From CAJCIY01 sp964245825 (GTDB taxonomy: Bacteria; Actinomycetota; Actinomycetes; Mycobacteriales; CAJCIY01), in contig CAXTNT010000033.1 in assembly GCA_964245825.1 (NCBI GenBank), positions 1-5,036 on the forward strand: DNA of 5,036 nt, written 5' to 3'. A model generated the notes under the pieces. The model did no database searches. It was given only the letters and a program-made list of their open reading frames with translations, and had not been told where the DNA came from. Shown one piece after another: positions 1 to 5,036 of this stretch. How positions within the stretch are numbered: the first letter of the stretch is position 1; each line of letters begins with the position of its first letter. The translations under genes were made by a program, and so were the position numbers.

Positions 1-336
1 CCTATACGGCCGGTGGGTAGCGCCACCGCCGAAGCGTGACTGGCGCCCTACGCGGACGGGTAGCGCCACCGCCGAAGCGTGGCTGGCGCCCTATACGGCC
101 GGTGGGTAGCGCCACCGCCGAAGCGTGACTGGCGCCCTACGCGGACGGGTAGCGCCACCGCCGAAGCGTGGCTGGCGCCCTATACGGCCGGTGGGTAGCG
201 CCACCGCCGAAGCGTGACTGGCGCCCTACGCGGCCGGCGGGTAGCGCCACCGCCGAAGCGTGGCTGGCGCCCTACGCGGGAGGCGGGTAGTGCCACCGCC
301 GAAGCGTGGCTGGCGCCTTACGCGGGGGGCGGGTAG
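1..336. repeat. Tandem array of 43/46-bp hairpin-forming units
   Basis: GGGTAG(C/T)GCCACC recurs at 15, 58, 104, 147, 193, 239, 285 and 331, giving spacings of 43, 46, 43, 46, 46, 46 and 46 bp. Positions 1-89, 90-178 and about 179-233 are copies of one 89-bp dimer (43+46), so the left part has a higher-order repeat. The array probably continues left of the window. Every unit contains CGCCGAAGCG flanked by GCCA and TGGC (or TGAC). Read on the minus strand this is a short stem closed by a cUUCGg tetraloop. GTAG and CTAC at the unit ends can add an outer stem with a small bulge. The copy nearest the gene (285-330) is the most diverged, and the last partial unit at 331-336 lies inside the hydrolase coding sequence. 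No open gene is visible in 1-317. Function is unknown; a 3'-end, terminator or VNTR-like role is inferred. Confidence 0.93.
292..310 (-). terminator. Possible terminator or 3'-end hairpin of the hydrolase gene
   Basis: On the minus strand this hairpin begins 7 nt after the TAA stop at 318-320. Its stem pairs GCCA with TGGC and CGC with GCG, with one bulged base, and its loop is UUCG closed by C-G, the unusually stable tetraloop class. No U-tract follows. Actinobacterial terminators often lack one, so this does not exclude termination. The same structure repeats in every array unit downstream, so a transcript that reads through would contain a series of such hairpins. The folding is read from sequence; the termination role is inference. 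Confidence 0.35.
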
Positions 337-2144
337 CGCCGGACCAGGTACGCGGTGAGGGCGTCCAGCACGGCCCGCCGCCCAACGGGGTCGACGAGCG
401 CGTGGTCGGCGACGATCTCCTGCTGGGTGAACCGCCCCGTCCGGCGCAGCCTGGCCATCGCGAACCGGGCGTTGTGCGCCGGCTTGAGCAGCACGTAGTC
501 CCCGCGGGAGTAGACCAGCAGCACCTGCGTACCGCGCGCGAGGCTCTCGTGCAGCACCCGGGTCCGTTCCGCCAGCAGACCTGCTCGGTGGATGGCCCAC
601 CACGCCGGCCGCGGCAGGTGCGAGGTCACGGCCTGCCGGATGCGCAGGGCGAGGTCGCGCTCCGCCGGTCCGGCCGGGGGGGTCCGGCCCGGCCGCACGC
701 GCTCCAACTCCGAGCGGGTCTCGCGCAATGCGGGGTTGACCAGCAGCAGGTCCACCACCGGCGACCCGCTCGCCGCGTCCATCGCATTGCGTGCCCCCGA
801 GCACAGCCCGGCAAGCACCACCCCGGCCCCCTCGTCGACGGCGCGGGTGAGCGCTCGCACGTCGGCAACGGCATGCGGCCCGTACGGCAGCTGCGGGCCG
901 GCGCCGGGATGCGCGGGCGAGTCGCCGAGCCCGGACAGGTCCACCCGCACGCTGCGCAGCCCGAGGGTCGCCAGCTCGCGCGCCCAGCCCACCCACGCCC
1001 GGGAGGGCCCGACGTGCGGGTCCACCGACGTGTTGAGCAGCACCACCGTGGGCCGCCCGGGCGCACCCGGCGACGGCGGCTCGCCCAGCACCCCCGGCGA
1101 CGCGGGCTCGGCCAGCAGCTCCGACGGCCGCCCCGGCGACGCGGGCTCGGCCAGCAGCTCCGACGGCCGCCCCGGCGACGCGAGCTCGGCCAGCAGCTCC
1201 GACGGCCGCCCCGGCGACGCGGGCTCGGCCAGCAGCTCCGTAGGCCCGGGCGACGCCGGCTCGGTCAGCACCCCGGCCATCCCCTCGTACGTAACGAACG
1301 TCTCCCGGACCCGGTCGACGGTGACGCTGCCGAGGCCGCCGTCGGCGAGCTCGGTCGCGCCGGCGGGAGCCCGCGCGGCCAGCCAGTCGGCGAGCTCGGT
1401 CAGGGTACGGGTGGGCACCACCGCCGCGAGCGTGTCGGCGCCGAACAGCTCGGGCTGGCCGGGTCGGTGCAGCACGGTGGCGCCGTCCAGGGCGGCCGGT
1501 GCCTGGGCGCCCTCGCGGAGCACGGCGAGCACCGGGCGGCCCGGGTCGCCGGCCGCGAGCGTCAGCGCCGAGAGGTCGGCGAGGGTCTCGTCGGTGAGCA
1601 CCGTGCCGTCGGCGCTGATCTGGCCCTGCGGCAGGCGGCTGCCCTGGATCCGGGCGATCGCCCGGAGCCGGCGTACGTACTCCGACCCGGCGACGACGGG
1701 GTCCCACAACGCCAGCGCGGCGGCATCGACCTCGCCGGCGACCGCGGCGGCGAGCGTCCCGCCGATCCGCAGGCCGAGCAGCGCGACGTCCGCGGCCCCG
1801 CGCGCTCGAAGGGCGGCGACCGCGGTGATGACGCTGGCCCGCCACGCCGGCACCCGGCCGGGGTCCAGGTCGTCGCCCCAGGAGTCGCCCACGCCGTCGT
1901 AGTCCAGGCGCAGCGCCGCCAGCCCCCGGGCGGCGAGGCTCTCGGCGAGCAGCCGGAAGGACTGGTGGGCCAGCGCGTACTCGTACCCGACGGCGGGGCA
2001 GAGCACCACCGCGCCGCGGACCCGCCGGTCTGCGGGCAGGTGCAGCCGCGCGGCCAGCGGCCGCTCGGGCCGGCCCAGCCACAGCGGTGTCGAGGCGCCC
2101 ACCGTGGTCTCGGGGGCGGCGGCGGGGAGCCCCGTGAGCTGCAC
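318..2144 (-). CDS. Tandem alpha/beta-hydrolase, two domains
   Basis: A 608-residue protein that looks cytoplasmic, with two alpha/beta-hydrolase-like domains. Domain 1 (about residues 5-285) has the CPAVGYEYALAHQSFR and LDYDGVGDS segments typical of serine-aminopeptidase-like hydrolases. At the nucleophile elbow it reads G124-L-R126-I-G128, so Arg replaces the expected Ser, and I find no clear acid/His pair. Residues about 290-359 are a Pro/Ala/Ser-rich linker built from 13-residue repeats. Domain 2 (about 360-608) has LDLSGLGDS-like sequence (VDLSGLGDS), an elbow G446-L-C448-S-G450 with Cys as nucleophile, D549 in YSRGDYVLL and H581 in ADHALVDP, giving a plausible Cys-Asp-His triad. A GLRxG elbow recalls, from memory, the hydrolases linked to exosortase/exopolysaccharide loci. 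The GTG start at 2144 is chosen because GGAGGGAG lies 6 nt upstream; the frame stays open to an ATG at 2327, but that would overlap the divergent gene. The last codons (RYPPPA, TAA) lie in the adjacent tandem repeat. Substrate unknown. Confidence 0.85.
   Translation of the reverse strand: MQLTGLPAAAPETTVGASTPLWLGRPERPLAARLHLPADRRVRGAVVLCPAVGYEYALAHQSFRLLAESLAARGLAALRLDYDGVGDSWGDDLDPGRVPAWRASVITAVAALRARGAADVALLGLRIGGTLAAAVAGEVDAAALALWDPVVAGSEYVRRLRAIARIQGSRLPQGQISADGTVLTDETLADLSALTLAAGDPGRPVLAVLREGAQAPAALDGATVLHRPGQPELFGADTLAAVVPTRTLTELADWLAARAPAGATELADGGLGSVTVDRVRETFVTYEGMAGVLTEPASPGPTELLAEPASPGRPSELLAELASPGRPSELLAEPASPGRPSELLAEPASPGVLGEPPSPGAPGRPTVVLLNTSVDPHVGPSRAWVGWARELATLGLRSVRVDLSGLGDSPAHPGAGPQLPYGPHAVADVRALTRAVDEGAGVVLAGLCSGARNAMDAASGSPVVDLLLVNPALRETRSELERVRPGRTPPAGPAERDLALRIRQAVTSHLPRPAWWAIHRAGLLAERTRVLHESLARGTQVLLVYSRGDYVLLKPAHNARFAMARLRRTGRFTQQEIVADHALVDPVGRRAVLDALTAYLVRRYPPPA
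1069..1275 (-). repeat. In-frame 39-bp repeats encoding the interdomain linker
   Basis: Near-identical units start at GGCGAC in 1096, 1135 and 1174 (39 bp each), with a shortened fourth at 1213-1248 (36 bp). Degenerate copies sit on both sides, at 1069-1095 and 1249-1275. Because 39 and 36 are multiples of three, the frame is kept. Each unit encodes the 13 residues ASPGRPSELLAEP or a close variant (one copy has EL for EP). Near-identity in the centre with decay at both edges is the usual look of recent slippage or unequal crossing-over. The Pro/Ala-rich product suggests a spacer between the two hydrolase domains rather than a folded unit. Confidence 0.93.
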
Positions 2145-2150
2145 TGCGCG

Positions 2151-2158
2151 CTCCCTCC
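2151..2158 (-). promoter_or_regulatory. Shine-Dalgarno fixing the hydrolase GTG start
   Basis: The minus strand reads GGAGGGAG, then CGCGCA (6 nt), then GTG at 2144. This is a strong, well-spaced ribosome-binding site. It decides the start against the upstream ATG at 2327, which would overlap the divergent glycosyltransferase gene by about 50 bp. Confidence 0.8.
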
Positions 2159-2187
2159 GGGCCCGGATGCGGTCGTCGTGCGCGGCG

Positions 2188-2193
2188 ATCGTA
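2188..2193 (-). promoter_or_regulatory. Candidate -10 box for the hydrolase gene
   Basis: The minus strand reads TACGAT, a fair match to TAnnnT. It would place the transcript start near 2181 and give a leader of about 37 nt containing the Shine-Dalgarno. No convincing -35 box is visible at the usual distance. The box overlaps an 8-bp perfect palindrome, TCGTACGA (2189-2196), which could be an operator or simply chance. Confidence 0.35.
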
Positions 2194-2263
2194 CGAAATC
2201 GTGAGTGCCGGGCGCGGCCGCCGAGGTGCTCGGAAACGGTGCCGTCGAGCGCCTCGCCGTCCC

Positions 2264-2269
2264 TATGAT
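2264..2269 (+). promoter_or_regulatory. Near-consensus -10 box for a leaderless glycosyltransferase transcript
   Basis: TATGAT differs from TATAAT at one base. It ends 6 nt before the A of the ATG at 2276, the distance expected between a -10 box and a transcript start, so transcription would begin at or beside the start codon. No Shine-Dalgarno precedes this ATG, which agrees with leaderless translation, a common mode in actinobacteria. I see no clear TTGACA-like -35 near 2240-2246. Confidence 0.6.
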
Positions 2270-2275
2270 GGCGCG

Positions 2276-4393
2276 ATGAGCTCCTTCGGGAGAGGCTTTT
2301 GGCGGCTGCGGCTGGCTCGCTGGCCATCGGCCGCCGGCCCGGTGGGTTCGTCCCCTGGCTACGCCCTGGTGGTCCCCGTCCCCGGCGACCTGCCCGTCTT
2401 CACCCACCTGGCGCTGGCCAGCTGCGTGCGGCAGAGCGCGCTGGACCGCGTCGAGACCATCGTCGTCCCCGACCGCCGCGACCCGCGGGTGTCGGCGCTG
2501 GTCGAGCAGGCCCGGCGCACCTGGCCCGGGCCGCTCCGCGAGCTGCTGATCCGCCGACCGGAGCGGCAGCTGTTGCCGCGGCTGGGGAACGCCGGTCGCA
2601 ACCACGGCTTCCAGATCGTGACCGCGGTGGCGGCGACCACCGCGAGCCACGTGGTCCTGCACGACGCCGACCTGTTCCTGCTCGACCCCGGCGCACACGA
2701 CCGGCAGTACGGCGAGGCGGTCGCCCGCGACCTGGACGTACTCGGTGTCAGCCCGGCCTGGGACGAGTGGTTCGAAGCCCGCGGACGCTCGCTGGCCGCG
2801 ACGTGGGAGATGGTGGCGCGCGTCGACTGGCTGCGCCGGTTCCCGCCGTGGCGGCTGCTGGGGCACGAGACCGACGTCCTGGGCGAGCGGCACGTGCTGG
2901 ACACCAGCTTCTTCGCGCAGCTGCACACCGACCCCGCGCGCATCGCCGTCCACGACGGCACCGGCGGCCTCGTCCACTTCAACTACCTGATCAGCCAGTA
3001 CCGGCTCTTCCTGCGCGCCACGACCACGTACGTGGACCACCACGCCGTGCTGCTGGTCATCCGGGTGCTGTCGGACCTGTTCCTGCCGGCGGCCGCGGTC
3101 CCCGAGCTGCCCGACGTGGAGACCCTGCGCCGGGCCTTGACCGATGTGCGCGGACGGGTCAGCTACGACGGGGTCACCCCCGCGGAGTACGCCCGCAACC
3201 GCGCACTGCTCACCCAGGTGCTCGGCGGGCCCTGGGCGGACGAGGCGCTGCGGGCCGCGGCCGGCGCGACGCTCGCCCCGTTCGACGAGCACTTCGGGTG
3301 GCAGGAGCCGCCCCCGGGCGCCGCGGCTGCGCCGGCGGGCGTTTCCACGGGGGCGCCGACGGGCGTTTCGACGGGAGCGCCGGCACGAGTCCCGACGGGC
3401 GTTTCGACGGGGGCGTCGACGGAGGAGCCGGCGGCGGTGTCGACGCGAGTTCCGACGGCGGACGTCACGGTGGTCGTCCCGGTCAAGGACCGCGGGCCGC
3501 TGCTGCGCGAGACGTTGTCCGCCGTGCTGGCGCAGGTGCCGGCGCCGGCGGCGGTCGTGGTGGTCGACGACGGGTCGGGCGACGACTCGGCCGCGGTGGC
3601 CGCAGCATCGGGCGCGACGGTGCTCCGGCACGAGCACTCCCGTGGCGCGGGCGCTGCTCGCAACACCGGGCTGGCGGTCGCCACCACCGGGTGGGTGGCT
3701 TTCTGCGACAGCGACGACCTCTGGCTGCCGGGGCACCTCGCCGGGCTGCTGCGAGCGGCCGGCGACCACGTCCTGGTCACCGCGCCGGCCCGTACCACGA
3801 CCGGTCGCTGGCGGGGCAACGCCCGCGGCCGCGACGTCGCGCTGGACCCGACGTCGCTGCTGGTGCCCGGCGAGGGGCTGTGCGCCAGCGCGACGATGGT
3901 GCGGCGGTCGCAGGCGCTGGCCGTCGGCGGCTTCCCCGAGATCGCGCTCGCCGAGGACCTCGGCCTGTGGCTGCGGCTGCTCGACGTCGGCACCGGCGTG
4001 GAGACCGCCCACCCCACCGTCCTGTACCGCGAGCATCCCGGTCAGATCTCCGTGGACGCGCCCATGCGCCGCGCGTTCACCGACGTCGTGGAGGCGTTCG
4101 CCGGTCGACCGTGGCTGACCCCGGGCCTGCGTACCCGCGCCGAGAGCCGGCTGATCTGGGACGACCTCCGGGCGGCGCAGCGGGCCGGTGACGCGGCGGG
4201 CGTCCGGGCCGCATTGCGCTGGTACGCCGGTCATCCCGCCGGCCTGCCGCCGCTGGCCGCCCTGCTGCGGGACCGCCGTCGCGGCCGACTGGCCGCCCGC
4301 CGGTTGCCCCTGGACCTCGCGGCGCCCGAGCCGAGCGACCAACCGGGTGATCGCGCGGCCGTCCCCGAGCCGGACGTCGTTCCGACGGGCTAG
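2276..4393 (+). CDS. Double-domain family 2-type glycosyltransferase
   Basis: A 705-residue fusion of two GT-A-fold glycosyltransferase domains, expected to move sugars from nucleotide donors to a glycan or other acceptor in the cytoplasm. Domain 1 (about residues 28-345) opens with YALVVPVPG, has N105-A-G-R108-N-H-G resembling the family 2 ARNxG motif, and a DxD-like H129-D130-A-D132 for metal and nucleotide-sugar binding. It is more diverged than domain 2. Residues about 348-395 are a Gly/Val/Ser/Thr/Ala/Pro linker made of short repeats. Domain 2 (about 396-640) is classical GT2: VTVVVPVKD from 397, VDDGSGDDS with D431/D432, GAGAARNTG (457-465), D478-S-D480-D481-LW, and E560-D561 in LAEDLGLWLRLL as the likely catalytic-base region, then YREHPGQIS from 584. 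No membrane segment is evident. ATG 2276 is preferred: an in-frame GTG at 2201 lacks a Shine-Dalgarno and would lie upstream of the -10 box. The two domains may add alternating or successive sugars, as in bifunctional polymerising transferases; that is inference. Sugar and acceptor unknown. Confidence 0.9.
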   Translation: MSSFGRGFWRLRLARWPSAAGPVGSSPGYALVVPVPGDLPVFTHLALASCVRQSALDRVETIVVPDRRDPRVSALVEQARRTWPGPLRELLIRRPERQLLPRLGNAGRNHGFQIVTAVAATTASHVVLHDADLFLLDPGAHDRQYGEAVARDLDVLGVSPAWDEWFEARGRSLAATWEMVARVDWLRRFPPWRLLGHETDVLGERHVLDTSFFAQLHTDPARIAVHDGTGGLVHFNYLISQYRLFLRATTTYVDHHAVLLVIRVLSDLFLPAAAVPELPDVETLRRALTDVRGRVSYDGVTPAEYARNRALLTQVLGGPWADEALRAAAGATLAPFDEHFGWQEPPPGAAAAPAGVSTGAPTGVSTGAPARVPTGVSTGASTEEPAAVSTRVPTADVTVVVPVKDRGPLLRETLSAVLAQVPAPAAVVVVDDGSGDDSAAVAAASGATVLRHEHSRGAGAARNTGLAVATTGWVAFCDSDDLWLPGHLAGLLRAAGDHVLVTAPARTTTGRWRGNARGRDVALDPTSLLVPGEGLCASATMVRRSQALAVGGFPEIALAEDLGLWLRLLDVGTGVETAHPTVLYREHPGQISVDAPMRRAFTDVVEAFAGRPWLTPGLRTRAESRLIWDDLRAAQRAGDAAGVRAALRWYAGHPAGLPPLAALLRDRRRGRLAARRLPLDLAAPEPSDQPGDRAAVPEPDVVPTG
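3337..3420 (+). repeat. In-frame 24-bp repeats encoding the glycosyltransferase linker
   Basis: Three 24-bp units begin GGGCGTTTC at 3337, 3361 and 3397. The second and third are separated by a 12-bp half-unit (3385-3396). They encode GVSTGAPT, GVSTGAPA, RVPT and GVSTGAST from about residue 355. Weaker derivatives continue to about 3455 (AAVSTRVPT). All lengths are multiples of three, so the two catalytic domains stay in frame whatever the copy number. The composition suggests a flexible tether between the two GT domains. Confidence 0.85.
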
Positions 4394-4457
4394 CGCCCCC
4401 CCTGCAGTCCGCACCGCCGGACGGCCGATCCCTTGTGCGTACGGCCAGACGGCCCCC

Positions 4458-4463
4458 AGGGAG
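4458..4463 (+). promoter_or_regulatory. Shine-Dalgarno for the exported protein gene
   Basis: AGGGAG lies 5 nt upstream of the ATG at 4469, supporting that start. The gap from the glycosyltransferase stop (4394-4468, 75 bp) shows no convincing promoter or terminator, only three ACGGCC direct repeats, so co-transcription with the upstream gene is possible but unproven. Confidence 0.65.
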
Positions 4464-4468
4464 CGGAC

Positions 4469-5036
4469 ATGCGCAAGCGGACTCGACAGGCAGCCGGCGC
4501 GGCAGGCGCGGTGCTCGCCCTGACTGTCCTCACCGAGGTGTCGTCGGCGCTGGCCGCCGAGCACGGCAGCTCCGCGGCGGGTACGACCACCACCGCGCCC
4601 GCCCTCGTGCAGTCGGCCGCACGCCCGACGCTCTCCGCCTCGCTCCCCGCATCGCGGGCGAGTCGCCTCCTCACCGCGCCGGCCGGGGCCGTGAAGGCGT
4701 CGGCGCCGGCCGCCGCCGCCCAGACCGCCGCCCAGACCGCCGCCGCCCAGACCGCCGCCCAGGCCGCCGCCGCCCAGACCGCCGCCGCCCAGGCCGCGAC
4801 CGCCCAGACCGCCGCCGCCGCGGTGGCGGGCACCACCGACGCCGACACTGCCGCGGTGTCGACCCAGGTCCGCGCGCACGCCGTGGTCGGCTCGGACGAC
4901 CGGGTCGCCCGGGTGGCGTTCCGCCTGGCGCCCGACCGCTCCGACGACGGCACCCCGCCGACAACTCCGCCGACGACCCCGCCGCCGACGACTCCGCCGA
5001 CGACGGCACCGATCGGACCGGCGACAATTCCGCCGG
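4469..5036 (+). CDS. Exported Ala/Gln- and Pro/Thr-rich protein, 3' end cut by the window
   Basis: At least 189 codons stay open to the window edge, so the C-terminus is missing. The protein starts MRKRTRQAAGAAGAVLAL, a typical signal peptide: basic n-region (residues 2-6), hydrophobic core (about 8-22) and an A27-L-A29 signal peptidase I site, with cleavage likely after A29. Residues 31-80 are Ala/Ser/Thr-rich without recognised motifs. Residues 81-117 are an Ala-rich repeat with Gln at 85, 89, 94, 98, 103, 108 and 113, usually followed by Thr. Residues about 118-160 are more ordinary and contain VRAHAVVGSDDRVARVAFR. From residue 161 a Pro/Thr-rich segment (GTPPTTPPTTPPPTT) begins, like linkers in secreted actinobacterial enzymes and wall-anchored proteins. 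The missing part may hold a catalytic, binding or anchoring domain. I do not recognise a family. The start is backed by a good Shine-Dalgarno, and third positions are overwhelmingly G/C, supporting real coding despite the low complexity. Confidence 0.8.
   Translation, partial: MRKRTRQAAGAAGAVLALTVLTEVSSALAAEHGSSAAGTTTTAPALVQSAARPTLSASLPASRASRLLTAPAGAVKASAPAAAAQTAAQTAAAQTAAQAAAAQTAAAQAATAQTAAAAVAGTTDADTAAVSTQVRAHAVVGSDDRVARVAFRLAPDRSDDGTPPTTPPTTPPPTTPPTTAPIGPATIPP
4710..4823 (+). repeat. 12/15-bp GCC-CAG-ACC repeat encoding the Ala/Gln/Thr tract
   Basis: Units of the form CAGACCGCCGCC with an optional extra GCC repeat about seven times, giving Gln spacings of 4, 5, 4, 5, 5 and 5 residues. Variants replace ACC (Thr) by GCC (Ala). 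Every unit is a multiple of three, so length changes preserve the frame. The Ala-rich product is likely helical; Gln every 4-5 residues would spiral slowly round such a helix. Confidence 0.85.
4949..5036 (+). repeat. Pro/Thr-coding short repeat
   Basis: CCGCCGAC(G/A)AC(T/C/G) recurs several times and encodes PPTT units from residue 161 of the exported protein. It continues to the window edge, degenerating to APIGPATIPP. It resembles an extended wall-spanning or interdomain linker. Confidence 0.75.

Noticed and set aside
1..336. CRISPR array
   Set aside because: The units abut with no unique spacers; the intervals between conserved cores are themselves repeated, and no cas gene is present.
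306..2204. Long plus-strand open frame opposite the hydrolase gene
   Set aside because: Its translation is Arg/Gly/Gln-rich without motifs, whereas the minus-strand frame shows two hydrolase domains and a good Shine-Dalgarno. It is an antisense open frame produced by high GC.
2201..2275. 25-residue N-terminal extension of the glycosyltransferase from GTG 2201
   Set aside because: There is no Shine-Dalgarno, the extension is Arg-rich, and the TATGAT box would lie inside the coding region.
2145..2327. N-terminal extension of the hydrolase from ATG 2327
   Set aside because: The extra 61 residues are low-complexity and Arg/Ala-rich, overlap the divergent gene and its promoter, and the GTG at 2144 has a much better ribosome-binding site.
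4394..4468. Rho-independent terminator after the glycosyltransferase
   Set aside because: Only a 5-bp GGCCG/CGGCC pairing with a long loop and no U-tract is seen, which is too weak to call.
1562..4879. 1105-residue minus-strand open frame
   Set aside because: It crosses the glycosyltransferase gene and parts of both neighbours, is Gly/Arg-rich, and ends by reading the hydrolase region in the wrong frame. No domain is visible.
4390..4953. Minus-strand frame rich in Ala/Trp opposite the exported protein
   Set aside because: The repeated AAVWAA-like sequence is the antisense reading of the GCC/CAG repeat; the plus frame has a signal peptide and a Shine-Dalgarno.

Overview
The window has very high GC content. 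Its coding frames end almost every codon in G or C, GTG is used as a start, and there is a leaderless-looking promoter. Together with a Pro/Thr-rich secreted protein, this points to a high-GC actinobacterium. Micromonosporaceae, Geodermatophilaceae and relatives would all fit; I cannot fix the genus from sequence alone.

Layout. Positions 1-336 are a tandem array of 43/46-bp units and hold no gene. Each unit can fold, on the minus strand, into a hairpin capped by a UUCG tetraloop. The last unit runs into the 3' end of the first gene. A minus-strand gene (318-2144, 608 aa) encodes two tandem alpha/beta-hydrolase domains: the first has Arg at the nucleophile position, the second has an apparent Cys-Asp-His triad. 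A repeat-built Pro/Ala linker joins them. A 131-bp divergent intergenic region (2145-2275) carries a strong Shine-Dalgarno for the hydrolase gene and a near-consensus -10 box placed so that transcription of the next gene would begin at its ATG. The plus-strand gene at 2276-4393 (705 aa) is a double glycosyltransferase with two GT-A domains, again joined by a repeat-built linker. After 75 bp, a plus-strand gene beginning at 4469 runs off the window. It encodes an exported protein with a signal peptide, an Ala/Gln/Thr repeat and a Pro/Thr-rich stretch.

How the parts may relate. A GT2-type double glycosyltransferase beside a tandem hydrolase fits an exopolysaccharide, cell-wall glycan or glycoconjugate role, but no substrate can be read from the sequence. 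The exported protein may be a cell-wall or secreted protein unrelated to the other two. The most striking shared trait is repeat expansion. All three genes carry in-frame short repeats in linker-like segments, and the flanking non-coding DNA is itself a homogenised tandem array. I see no RNA genes, CRISPR arrays, transposases or phage genes.
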